Translations under genes and position numbers: made by a program
Origin: Ferrovibrio sp046297595
GTDB lineage: Bacteria; Pseudomonadota; Alphaproteobacteria; Ferrovibrionales; Ferrovibrionaceae
Length of the DNA stretch: 64,000 bases
NCBI RefSeq assembly: GCF_046297595.1
Contig: NZ_JBKBHT010000006.1
Span: forward strand, 124,001 to 188,000
Reading direction: 5' to 3'
In this document: positions 17,383 to 26,282 of the stretch, in pieces
How the letters are laid out: every line of letters begins with the position of its first letter
How positions within the stretch are numbered: the stretch's first letter is position 1
Notes under the pieces: model-generated
What the model was told of the DNA's origin: nothing
The model's input: the letters and a program-made list of their open reading frames with translations, nothing else
The model's database searches: none

Positions 17383-20028
17383 TCAGCCCAGCTGGGCCAG
17401 CGCTTCGGCCAGCTTTTCGGCCATGGCGGTCTGGGCGGCGCGGCGTTCGCGCTGCTCTTCCACCACGGCTTCGGGCGCACGCGAGACGAAGGTGGCATCG
17501 CCCAGCTTGGCGTCGATCTTGGCGATCTCGGCCAGCGCCTTGTCGCGTTCCTTGGCCAGACGCGCCTTTTCCTTGGCGATGTCGATCACGTCGGCCAGCG
17601 GCAATACGAAGGTGGTGCCGTCCACCACGATGCGCGCGCAGCCCGAACCGGCCGGCGCCGACTGTTCCATGGTGATAGTCTCGATGCGGGCCAGGCGCTT
17701 GATCGGATCGCTGTGACGCAGCAGACGGCGGACCAGCTCCGGATCGTCGCCCACGCCCTGCATGGCGATCTTGGCACCGGCCGGCACGTTCAGCGCCGAG
17801 CGCGCCGCACGCACCGCCTCGATCAGGCGGACCAGCCAGTCGATCTCGGCCGAGGCAGCCTTGTCTTCCGCGCGCTCGCCGTCATTCGGCCAGTCGCGCA
17901 GCATCAGGAAGCCGCCCGGCTTGCCGTAAAGCTTTTCCCACAGCTCTTCGGTCACGAAGGGCATGAAGGGATGCAGCAGATGGATCAGCTGGCGCAGCAC
18001 ATAGGCACAGGTGGCCTGCGTCTCGGCCTTCAGCGCCGCATCCTCGCCGGTGAGCGCCGGCTTGATCAGCTCCAGATACCAGTCGCAGAAGGTACCCCAG
18101 GTGAAGTGATACAGCGCGCCGGCGGCCTCGTTGAACTTGTAGGCCTCCAGCGCGGCATCCACGTCGCGCACCGCCTGGCCCAGCCGGCCGAGAATCCAGT
18201 TGTTGACCGTGCCATCGACTGACTTCGGATCGAAGTCCTCAGTCAGGACACAGCCATTCATCTCGGCGAAACGCGCGGCATTCCACAGCTTGGTGGCGAA
18301 GTTGCGGTAACCCTCGACGCGCTGCTCCGACATCTTCACGTCGCGGCCCTGGGCGGCGAAGATGGAGAGCGTGAAGCGCAGGGCATCGGCGCCGTATTTG
18401 TCGATGATGTCGAGCGGGTCCATCACGTTGCCCTTCGACTTCGACATCTTCTGGCCCTTCTCGTCGCGGACCAGGGCATGGATGTAGACCGTGTGGAACG
18501 GCGCCTTCTTGGTGAAGTGCAGCCCCATCATGATCATGCGGGCGACCCAGAAGAAGATGATGTCGAAGCCGGTGACCAGCACGTCGGTCGGGTAATGCGA
18601 CTTCAGAACCGGCGTCTGCTCGGGCCAGCCCAGCGTGGAGAACGGCCAGAGCGCGGAGGAGAACCAGGTGTCGAGCACATCGGGATCGCGACGCAGCGTC
18701 GCGGCATGGCCGTAATGTTTGGTCGCGGCTTCCTGCGCCTCGGCCTCGTCGTAAGCGACGAAGACCTCGCCGTCCGGCCCGTACCAGGCCGGAATCTGGT
18801 GGCCCCACCAGAGCTGGCGCGAGATGCACCAGGGCTGGATGTTGCGCATCCATTCGAAATAGGTCTTTTCCCAGTTCTTCGGCACGAACTGGATGTCGCC
18901 CTTCTCCACCGCCTCGATGGCCGGCTTGGCCAGGACCTCGGCCTTCACATACCACTGCTCGGTCAGCCAGGGCTCGATCACCACCTGCGAGCGGTCGCCA
19001 TGGGGCACCATATGGGTATTGGGCTCGATCTTCTCGACCAGACCCAGTTCTTCCATGTCGGCGACGATCTGCTTGCGCGCCTTGAACCGCTCCATGCCGC
19101 GATACTTCTCGGGCACCGCGTCGTTCAGCTCGGCATGCATGTCGAAGATGTTGATCATCTCGAGATTATGGCGCTTGCCCACCTCGAAATCGTTGAAGTC
19201 ATGCGCTGGCGTGATTTTCACCGCGCCCGAGCCCTTTTCCGGATCGGAATATTCATCGGCCACGATGGGGATGCGGCGCCCGACCAGCGGCAGGATGGCG
19301 AACTTGCCGACGAGAGACTTGTAGCGTTCGTCCTCGGGATGCACGGCTATGCCGGTATCGCCCAGCATCGTTTCGGGCCGCGTGGTCGCCACGGTGATGA
19401 AGGTATCGGCCATGCCCTCGACGGGATACCGGAAATACCACAGATGCGACTTCACCTCATGCTGCTCGACCTCGAGGTCGGAGATCGCGGTCAGCAGCTT
19501 GGGGTCCCAGTTCACCAGGCGCTGGTCCTTGTAGATCAGGCCTTCGCGGTAGAGTTCGACGAACACCTTGCGCACGGCATGGCTGAGGCCGTCGTCCATG
19601 GTGAAACGTTCGCGGCTCCAGTCACAGCTTTCGCCCAGGCGGCGCTGCTGGCCGGTGATCATGCCGCCGGATTCCGCCTTCCAGTCCCAGACGCGCTGCA
19701 CGAAGGCATCGCGTCCCATCTGGTGGCGGTTCATCTGCTTCTCGGCCAGCTGGCGCTCCACCACCATCTGGGTGGCGATGCCGGCATGGTCCGTGCCCGG
19801 CTGCCACAGGGCGTCGCGGCCGCGCATACGCTGCCAGCGGATCAGCACGTCCTGCAGCGTGTGGTTCAGCGCGTGGCCCATATGCAGGCTGCCGGTCACG
19901 TTCGGCGGCGGCAGGGCGATCGTGTAGGGCTTGCCCGGTTTCACACCGACCTTGAACGCGCCGCTTTCTTCCCAAGCCTTGTAAAGGCGGGCTTCGACAT
20001 CCTGCGGGGAATAGGTCTTGTCCAACAT
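17383..20028 (-). CDS. valS: valyl-tRNA synthetase
   Basis: 881 residues from ATG 20028 (MLDKTYSPQDVEARLYKAWEE); the open frame upstream is not conserved-looking. Class I motifs: HMGH at 49-52 in NVTGSLHMGHALNHT and KMSKS at 527-531. The editing (CP1) domain includes TTRPETMLGDTGIAVHPED. The C-terminal coiled-coil of ValRS is present (DVIDIAKEKARLAKERDKALAEI). Charges tRNA(Val). It lies downstream of popZ and upstream of cdd, an order conserved in alphaproteobacteria. Confidence 0.98.
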   Translation of the reverse strand: MLDKTYSPQDVEARLYKAWEESGAFKVGVKPGKPYTIALPPPNVTGSLHMGHALNHTLQDVLIRWQRMRGRDALWQPGTDHAGIATQMVVERQLAEKQMNRHQMGRDAFVQRVWDWKAESGGMITGQQRRLGESCDWSRERFTMDDGLSHAVRKVFVELYREGLIYKDQRLVNWDPKLLTAISDLEVEQHEVKSHLWYFRYPVEGMADTFITVATTRPETMLGDTGIAVHPEDERYKSLVGKFAILPLVGRRIPIVADEYSDPEKGSGAVKITPAHDFNDFEVGKRHNLEMINIFDMHAELNDAVPEKYRGMERFKARKQIVADMEELGLVEKIEPNTHMVPHGDRSQVVIEPWLTEQWYVKAEVLAKPAIEAVEKGDIQFVPKNWEKTYFEWMRNIQPWCISRQLWWGHQIPAWYGPDGEVFVAYDEAEAQEAATKHYGHAATLRRDPDVLDTWFSSALWPFSTLGWPEQTPVLKSHYPTDVLVTGFDIIFFWVARMIMMGLHFTKKAPFHTVYIHALVRDEKGQKMSKSKGNVMDPLDIIDKYGADALRFTLSIFAAQGRDVKMSEQRVEGYRNFATKLWNAARFAEMNGCVLTEDFDPKSVDGTVNNWILGRLGQAVRDVDAALEAYKFNEAAGALYHFTWGTFCDWYLELIKPALTGEDAALKAETQATCAYVLRQLIHLLHPFMPFVTEELWEKLYGKPGGFLMLRDWPNDGERAEDKAASAEIDWLVRLIEAVRAARSALNVPAGAKIAMQGVGDDPELVRRLLRHSDPIKRLARIETITMEQSAPAGSGCARIVVDGTTFVLPLADVIDIAKEKARLAKERDKALAEIAKIDAKLGDATFVSRAPEAVVEEQRERRAAQTAMAEKLAEALAQLG

Positions 20029-20099
20029 GGGCGGAAACTCGGGTTTGGCTTGTCTGGCACGAAGCTGGGAAAGGGCCGAAAATAAAGACGATCCGGGCA

Positions 20100-20117
20100 C
20101 GCAAGTCCAGACTTGCG
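20100..20117 (-). repeat. perfect inverted repeat between popZ and valS
   Basis: CGCAAGTC-CA-GACTTGCG, an 8-bp perfect stem with a 2-base centre on either strand. It sits 40 bases past the popZ stop and 72 bases before valS. No T-run follows, so it is not a classic terminator; it may be an RNA processing or protein site. Confidence 0.5.
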
Positions 20118-20157
20118 CCGGTTCAGAGACGCCCCGAGAGGGCGAAAACCCCCGGTT

Positions 20158-20823
20158 TTAGAGGTGGTCCTGCTCTTCTTCCGCCTGGATGGTCAGGCGG
20201 GCGACCTCGCGCTCGACGATGCGCTGGACGATGGTGGCCAGATGGGCATCCAGCCATTCCTTCAGCATCGGGCGCAGCAGTTCCTTGACCAGTTCCTCCA
20301 GCGTGCGCTGGGAATTGCCCATGGCCATGGCGCGCGAACCGGCCACGGCGCTGGAAAGCTGGCCCAGATGGGCGGCGGCGCGGCTGGCAATCGGCGCGGA
20401 AACCAAGCCTTCCACATCCTCGCGCACCACATCGGTGAGTTCGAGGATATCCTCGCGCGGCGGCGGCGGCCGCGTGGCGGCCCGGCGCGGCGGCGGAGGC
20501 GGCGGAGGTTCATAAGCCTCGGGTTCCGGCTCGGGCTCGGGCGCAGCCATCATCGCCGGCTCGGGCTCAGGCTCGGGTTCCGGCATCGGCTCGGGTTCGA
20601 AGGCAGGTTCAGGCTCGGGTTCAGGCTCCGGCTCGGGTTCCGGAGCGGCCATCATCGGCTCAGGTTCGAATTCCGGCTCAGGTTCGGCGGCGGGCGGCGG
20701 CGCAGCCGGCTCCTCGGCAGGCGCGGGCTGCTGATCGGCTCCGTCCTCGGAAATGATCCGGCGGATGGAGGCAAGGATTTCCTCCATTGTCGGTTCATTC
20801 TGGCCAGCTTTTGGGTCGCTCAT
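20158..20823 (-). CDS. popZ: cell pole-organising protein PopZ (DUF2497)
   Basis: 221 residues from ATG 20823, with GAGGG upstream. The three PopZ parts are visible: an N-terminal helix EPTMEEILASIRRIISED (11-28) that recruits clients, a Pro/Glu-rich disordered linker about residues 35-130 with many EP repeats and two MMAAPEPEPE copies, and a C-terminal helical region from about 140 (LEELVKELLRPMLKEWLDAHL) that drives oligomer formation. PopZ makes polar condensates that anchor the ParB-parS complex in Caulobacter. Its position between tolC and valS matches other alphaproteobacteria and supports the call. Confidence 0.93.
   Translation of the reverse strand: MSDPKAGQNEPTMEEILASIRRIISEDGADQQPAPAEEPAAPPPAAEPEPEFEPEPMMAAPEPEPEPEPEPEPAFEPEPMPEPEPEPEPAMMAAPEPEPEPEAYEPPPPPPPRRAATRPPPPREDILELTDVVREDVEGLVSAPIASRAAAHLGQLSSAVAGSRAMAMGNSQRTLEELVKELLRPMLKEWLDAHLATIVQRIVEREVARLTIQAEEEQDHL
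20516..20700 (-). repeat. EP-repeat coding stretch in popZ linker
   Basis: Imperfect tandem 6-base units (GAGCCC/GAACCC types on the minus strand) encode runs of Glu-Pro in the acidic linker of PopZ. Two longer units encode PMMAAPEPEPEPE-like and AMMAAPEPEPEPE segments. Such DNA is prone to length change. Confidence 0.7.
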
Positions 20824-21084
20824 CCCTCGCCCGACACATCCTGACCCGGGACCGGCGTCGATCCGGGGTCGTGTTACATTTTGGCGGCAGCCGGAAACCG
20901 TGACGGACGGCCATCGCAACGATGCAGGCCATCGCCCGAATCACAGGCCAATGGTATGCGCAGGAAAGATAACCGAACTGTTAACCTGGGTTAAGGGATT
21001 TTTCCCCAAATTCCCGGCCCGGCTGCACTTTTTGCCCGATTCGCTGCAAATTCGACCGCAACGAAATCAGATGACCGGACGGCG

Positions 21085-22461
21085 TTACTCCGCCGTCAGG
21101 CCACCATCGGTGCCGAACCACTTGTCGCGCACGCGCTTGTAGTTCGTCTCGGGGTCGTAATAGTCGACCGGCAGCGAAAGCTGGCGCGCGCCCAGGCGGC
21201 CGACGGCCGACAGCAGCGTGAAACCCGCCACATACTCATCGCGACGGGCACGCACTTCGGCCACCCGCGCGTCGAGGTATTCCTGCTCCTGGTCCAGCAC
21301 GTCCAGCGTGGTGCGCGAGCCGACCTCGGCTTCCTGCTGCACGCCCTCCAGCGCGATGCGAGCGGCGTCGACCTGGGCGCGACGCGCGGTGATGTTGGAG
21401 CGCGCGGTGCTGAGGTTTTCCCAGGCCTGCGTCACCGACTGGCGCACGCTGCGGCGCTGTTCCTCGACCTGAATGCGGCGCTGGTTGTGGGTCTGCTTGC
21501 GCTGGCGCGTCTGGCTGTAGATCGAACCGCCTTCATACAGCGGCATGGTGACGGTGAGCGCGATCCTGGCCGATTCCGTTTCCAGATTGGCACGCGAGGT
21601 TTCATCCGCCTGGCTGAGTGTGCCGTTCAGCGACACGGTGGGCAGCAAGCCGCCCGAGATGGTGCGCACGTCATACTTGGCCGCAACCTCGCGGAAGCGC
21701 GCACCGAGCAGATCCGGATTGTCTTCATAGGCAATCGCCAGCGCCTCGTCCTCGTTGGTCGGCAGTTGCGGCAGCGGCGGCGGCTGTACCAGCGTGCCGG
21801 GCGTTTCGCCCATCACGCGGGCCAGCACGGCACGCGACGAGATCAGCGCGCCCTCGGCCGAGATGCGATCCGCCGTGGCGCGGCTGAGGCGCGATTCCGC
21901 CTGCGCCACGTCGGTGCGGGTGATCTCGCCGACACGGAAGCGTTCGCGAGTCGCCTCAAGCTGGCGGCGCAGCACTTCCTCGTTGTTGCGGTTGAGTTCC
22001 AGTACGGCCTGGTTCTGCACCACGTCCATGTAGGCAGTCACGGCATCCAGCAGCACGCGGCGTTCGGTGCTGGCCAGATCCTGCCGTCCCGCGAGCACGA
22101 GGGCCTCGGCGGCATCGGTAGCCGATTCCGTGCGACCGCCGCGATAAAGCGGCTGCGACACGGAAAGCTGCAGCGTGCGCGGCGAGATCGTATCGCTCGG
22201 GTTGCTGGCGGTGGACGGATCGAAGTCCTGGCGCAGCTTGCCGGCCTCACCCGTAAGGTTGACGGTCGGACGCCAGTTCGACAGGGCCTGCGGCACGCCT
22301 TCATCGGTGGCGCGCAGGGCGGCGCGCGCCGCCAGCAGAGTGGGGTTGTTGTTATAGGCCGCGCTCAACGCATCGGTGAGCGACTGGGCCGAAGCAGACT
22401 GTACGACGGCGACGCAACCGAGCGCCAGGGCCGAAGCCAGCAAAGCAGTTTTGAAGCTCAT
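21085..22461 (-). CDS. tolC: TolC family type I secretion outer membrane protein
   Basis: 458 residues with signal peptide ending ASAQS. Opens with the typical LTDALSAAYNNNPTLLAARAALRATDE block, then two outer-membrane-factor repeats; the second carries NLETESARIALTVTMPLYEGG. TolC forms a trimeric outer membrane and periplasmic channel used by RND pumps and type I secretion. Its neighbours (PIMT-like gene upstream, popZ and valS downstream) are conserved across alphaproteobacteria, so this is the housekeeping TolC, unlike the lipoprotein homologue at 822-2171. Confidence 0.93.
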   Translation of the reverse strand: MSFKTALLASALALGCVAVVQSASAQSLTDALSAAYNNNPTLLAARAALRATDEGVPQALSNWRPTVNLTGEAGKLRQDFDPSTASNPSDTISPRTLQLSVSQPLYRGGRTESATDAAEALVLAGRQDLASTERRVLLDAVTAYMDVVQNQAVLELNRNNEEVLRRQLEATRERFRVGEITRTDVAQAESRLSRATADRISAEGALISSRAVLARVMGETPGTLVQPPPLPQLPTNEDEALAIAYEDNPDLLGARFREVAAKYDVRTISGGLLPTVSLNGTLSQADETSRANLETESARIALTVTMPLYEGGSIYSQTRQRKQTHNQRRIQVEEQRRSVRQSVTQAWENLSTARSNITARRAQVDAARIALEGVQQEAEVGSRTTLDVLDQEQEYLDARVAEVRARRDEYVAGFTLLSAVGRLGARQLSLPVDYYDPETNYKRVRDKWFGTDGGLTAE

Positions 22462-22562
22462 AACGCCTTCCCGTCCTTTATCCGTTCATATCGTTCGCGT
22501 CGCATCGAGCCCCGATCGTATTCCCCGAAAGCCTGCTTTTTATTTTTTATACGCCACGCAAC

Positions 22563-22898
22563 TCAGTACGTCGCCAGCGACGGATCGATCTGTTCCGCCC
22601 AGGCATGAATGCCGCCGGCGAGATTGATCGCCTGCGAAAACCCGTTCTGCCGCAACCAGGCTGTGACCTGGCGGCTGCGGCCGCCATGGTGGCACATCAC
22701 CACCAGCGGCTTGTCGGCGGGCAACTCGGCCACGCGATCAGGCACCTGCCGCATCGGAATATGGCGAGCACCATCGAGGGCCACCGTGGCCAGTTCCCAG
22801 TCTTCCCGCACGTCGAGCACGACCACATCGCGGCCAGCCTTGCGCCACGCGTTCAACTCCGCGACATCGATTTCGAGAGGCTGGGCGTTTTGCGACAT
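22563..22898 (-). CDS. single-domain rhodanese-like sulfurtransferase
   Basis: 111 residues from ATG 22898; earlier in-frame codons overlap the upstream gene. The domain runs from VVVLDVREDWE (26-36) to the active-site loop CHHGGRS with catalytic Cys69, then GGIHAW near the end. Rhodaneses carry persulfide sulfur on this Cys. The start is 4 bases beyond the stop of the PIMT-like gene, so the two are co-transcribed, and tolC follows about 100 bases later. Confidence 0.88.
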   Translation of the reverse strand: MSQNAQPLEIDVAELNAWRKAGRDVVVLDVREDWELATVALDGARHIPMRQVPDRVAELPADKPLVVMCHHGGRSRQVTAWLRQNGFSQAINLAGGIHAWAEQIDPSLATY

Positions 22899-22902
22899 CG
22901 AC

Positions 22903-23574
22903 TCAGAACACAAAACCGGCCGGGCGTTCGAAGCCCGGCAGCAATGGCGTGCCGGCATCGAACAGCACCCGTTGCGGGAACAGATCGCCGCTGCGCTTGA
23001 CCAGAACGGCCTGCCCGATCGGAGCACCAGCCGGCCGGATCACACCGACAAGGCGGCCGCCATCGGCCAATTGCGCCAGCAGGGCGGCGGGGATTTCCGG
23101 CACCGCGCCGGCCAGAAGGATCAGGTTGAACGGGCCCTGCTTGGCCAGCCCTTCCTTCAGCGCGCCTTCGACGATGGCGGTGTTGTCGATACCCAGCGCC
23201 TGCAGGGTCTGGCTGGCCTGCTGGGTTAGCACGGCATCAGCCTCCAGGCCGATCACGGTGCTGCACAGGCGGGCCAGGACGCCAACCTCGTAGCCCGTGC
23301 CGCTGCCCACCACCAGGGCGACTTCGCCGGACTGGATTTCGGCTTCCTGCAGCAGGCGGGCCAGAACCATCGGTTCCATCAGATACCGGCCGGGCGCCAC
23401 CGCCACGTCCTCGTCCATGTAGGCGACGCCGCGATAGGCCTTGGGAACGAACTGCTCCCGCGGCAGGGCCGCCATGGCGGCGATCAACTGCTCGTCGATC
23501 ACCTTGTTGGGGCGGAGCTGGGTCAGCACCATCTGGCGGCGCGCTTCGGCGAAGTGGCGGTCGGCTTGGGCCAT
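22903..23574 (-). CDS. pcm: PIMT-like methyltransferase of the alphaproteobacterial tolC locus
   Basis: 223 residues, similar to protein-L-isoaspartate O-methyltransferase. Blocks seen: NMV-type start (RRQMVLTQLRPNKV), PREQFVPKAYRGVAYMDEDV, SAM loop VVGSGTGYEVGVLARL near 88-103, and LLLPGF-type end. Two features differ from classic PIMT: the substrate segment reads RYLMEPMVLARLL rather than ISQPYIVA, and the SAM loop lacks the usual acidic residue just before the first glycine. Alphaproteobacteria commonly have such a form next to tolC, so the repair activity is uncertain. Start ATG 23574. Confidence 0.75.
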   Translation of the reverse strand: MAQADRHFAEARRQMVLTQLRPNKVIDEQLIAAMAALPREQFVPKAYRGVAYMDEDVAVAPGRYLMEPMVLARLLQEAEIQSGEVALVVGSGTGYEVGVLARLCSTVIGLEADAVLTQQASQTLQALGIDNTAIVEGALKEGLAKQGPFNLILLAGAVPEIPAALLAQLADGGRLVGVIRPAGAPIGQAVLVKRSGDLFPQRVLFDAGTPLLPGFERPAGFVF

Positions 23575-23703
23575 GGGGTCGGAATCCGGGCTGGGACGCG
23601 GGTATGGTACGGGATGAAATACCGGCGCCGTTTATAATGCTGCAATGCCGCAAAAACAATGCTCGTATTGTGGGTTAGCGATCAGTACCGGCCCGGCGAG
23701 TGA

Positions 23704-23718
23704 CCGACGTCACGTCGG
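23704..23718. repeat. 15-bp inverted repeat upstream of tRNA-Cys
   Basis: CCGACGT-C-ACGTCGG, 7-bp perfect arms with a single central base. It lies about 32 bases before the tRNA-Cys -35 box and in the shared region with the divergent PIMT-like gene. It could be a protein binding site or a short hairpin; no function is evident. Confidence 0.5.
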
Positions 23719-23749
23719 CCCGGAGCGCCTGCCGGCCGGGTGGAAGCCC

Positions 23750-23778
23750 TTGACCCCGCAGGGCCGAAACCCTTAGTA
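23750..23778 (+). promoter_or_regulatory. predicted promoter of tRNA-Cys
   Basis: TTGACC at 23750-23755, a 17-base spacer and TTAGTA at 23773-23778. The tRNA begins 18 bases after the -10 box, which fits a sigma-70-type start with a short leader. Confidence 0.55.
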
Positions 23779-23795
23779 AGAGGCCGCGTTCTCGA

Positions 23796-23869
23796 GGTCC
23801 GGTGGCGGAGTGGTGACGCAGCGGACTGCAAATCCGCGTACGCCGGTTCAATTCCGGCCCGGACCTCCA
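23796..23869 (+). tRNA. tRNA-Cys (GCA)
   Basis: A complete 74-base cloverleaf: acceptor GGTCCGG/CCGGACC, anticodon stem GCGGA/TCCGC round the loop CTGCAAA with anticodon GCA at 23828-23830, T-arm GCCGGTTCAATTCCGGC, discriminator T and encoded CCA. Single tRNA gene between the PIMT-like gene and a small orphan. Confidence 0.96.
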
Positions 23870-24003
23870 TCTTCCCAAACGATTTTCCCAGGTCAGCCCC
23901 TGTCCCCCGGCCGGGTACCCGTCCCTAGCAATTGCCCCTCTTCTATACCCGCCATTCGCCCCTTATCTTATTGAAAGGCCGCGACTCGCGGCAGGAGGCG
24001 ACG

Positions 24004-24378
24004 ATGAAAATCATCGGTTATGGCAAGGACAAGGTCGATCATTTCGTGAGCAAGGACATGCTCGACCGCGAGTCCGCGCGCAAGCTGCAGAAATTCCTCG
24101 AAGAAATCGAGATGGGCATATTCAGCGCCAACCGCGAGGTGATGCGGAAGGCGGTTCCCGAACTCAACCGGGAATCCTTCATGGCCTTTGCCGTTCGGGT
24201 GGCCGAAGCCCGCGCCCGCTACGTGAAGATCGCCCTGGAACTCTCCAACATCACCAATCCCTCGGCCGAGGACATCGCGCGGCTAAAGGCTGCCCGCGAG
24301 GCAAACGACGAGATGGTGCATGCCTTCGAGGCGACAAAACGCGTGATCGAGCGCGGCTATACCATCCTCGCCCGCTAG
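24004..24378 (+). CDS. small helical protein of unknown function
   Basis: 124 residues from ATG 24004 with a strong GGAGG 5 to 9 bases upstream. Sequence is charged and predicted helical throughout (KLQKFLEEIEMGIFSANREVMRK; VAEARARYVKIALEL; IARLKAAREANDEM), with no Cys, signal peptide or membrane segment. I do not recognise a family. It lies 135 bases after tRNA-Cys, and its stop overlaps that of the convergent YCII-like gene by 4 bases. Confidence 0.75.
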   Translation: MKIIGYGKDKVDHFVSKDMLDRESARKLQKFLEEIEMGIFSANREVMRKAVPELNRESFMAFAVRVAEARARYVKIALELSNITNPSAEDIARLKAAREANDEMVHAFEATKRVIERGYTILAR

Positions 24379-24704
24379 CCTGTCTCCGCAAAAGGCGACG
24401 TGCCGCTCGCCGGATTGAACACCATCTGCCAGGGACGCAGGGTTGCCGTCAGCAGGCCGGACTGCACGGCCGGGTCATCATTCATCATTCTGCGGGCCAT
24501 CGCCTCGTCGCTGCTGTCGAGCACCGCTATGCCGCCGCCGGCCTCGTCGCGGAACAGCCCGGCCATGAGTAGTTTCCCGTCGGCCATCAGCCGCTCAAGG
24601 TATATTTGATGGTCATGCAGCGCCTGCGCGGGCGGCGGTTGCCCTTCGGGCCAGGCCGGGCCGCGCTGGTAATCGATCCAGTAGACCGGGCGCGGTTTCG
24701 GCAT
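24375..24704 (-). CDS. YciI-like (YCII-domain) protein
   Basis: 109 residues. The YCII ferredoxin-like fold is suggested by HDHQIYLERLMADGKLLMAGLFRDEAGGGIAVLDSSDEAMARRMMNDDPAVQSG, including the His-Asp pair near residues 30-31 and the DDPA turn that mark the family. The reaction of most members is unknown. It is 11 bases downstream of the SnoaL-like gene on the same strand, so both likely form one transcript. Confidence 0.8.
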   Translation of the reverse strand: MPKPRPVYWIDYQRGPAWPEGQPPPAQALHDHQIYLERLMADGKLLMAGLFRDEAGGGIAVLDSSDEAMARRMMNDDPAVQSGLLTATLRPWQMVFNPASGTSPFAETG

Positions 24705-24715
24705 CTGCTGCTCCG

Positions 24716-25204
24716 TCAGCTTTCCTTCCCTGCCGCCCAGTCCTGCGCCTGCCGCAGGGATTGCGGATCGATCCGCGTTTCACCCAGTTGACGCATGAGC
24801 GTGGCAAGATCGTAGTAGAAGCGCTCCTCCACGAACAGCCCGTCGCGGAACCGCACGAACACGGTGAACGGCAGCACAAATGGCCGGCCGGTGGCCGCCA
24901 ATCCCAGGAATTCGCCGACATGACGGCCGGCATAGCGCGGCTCGGCCACATAGGTCTCGTCATCGAGCCAGTGGGCCACGCCCTTCGGATTGCGCTCCAC
25001 CACATTCCCGAAGGCACTCCACCATTGCCGGTAATGCCGCTCGGCGCCGGCGCGGCCCGGGAAGACCTGGCCGGTGGCCATGTCGCGGAAGACGCAGTCG
25101 GGATGGATCGTTGCCAGGGTTCCCGCCATGTCATGGGCATTTTCGGCGGCCAGATGCCGGAACAGCATCGACTGGTTGGGGCGCGGCGCAACAGGCTGGT
25201 TCAT
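24716..25204 (-). CDS. SnoaL-like (NTF2-fold) protein
   Basis: 162 residues from ATG 25204 with GAGGAG upstream. Pattern of the SnoaL-like group: HPDCVFRDMATGQVFPGRAGAERHYRQWWSAF, VGEFLGLAATGRPFVLPFTVFVRFRDGLFVEERFYYDLATLMRQLG, ending near 145. Such proteins include cyclases, isomerases and many of unknown role; no active-site assignment is possible here. Upstream partner of the YCII-like gene. Confidence 0.8.
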   Translation of the reverse strand: MNQPVAPRPNQSMLFRHLAAENAHDMAGTLATIHPDCVFRDMATGQVFPGRAGAERHYRQWWSAFGNVVERNPKGVAHWLDDETYVAEPRYAGRHVGEFLGLAATGRPFVLPFTVFVRFRDGLFVEERFYYDLATLMRQLGETRIDPQSLRQAQDWAAGKES

Positions 25205-25315
25205 GGCGGTCTCCTCGACATATGAGGAACAGACGTACCGGGCCCCAAGCCTGTGACAGCCATGCCTTGTTCCACCGGCGTTAACCGGGCATGATTTCCG
25301 TCTCCCTCGCCCTAG

Positions 25316-26260
<945 letters not shown>

Positions 26261-26282
26261 GCGGCAGCGGGCTGAACGCGCC

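Noticed and set aside
18478..20085. 535-codon frame opposite valS
   Set aside because: Antisense shadow of valS with no recognisable domain.
20516..20700. Repeats in popZ considered as a CRISPR or regulatory array
   Set aside because: Units are 6-base codon-pair repeats encoding Glu-Pro, with no spacers.
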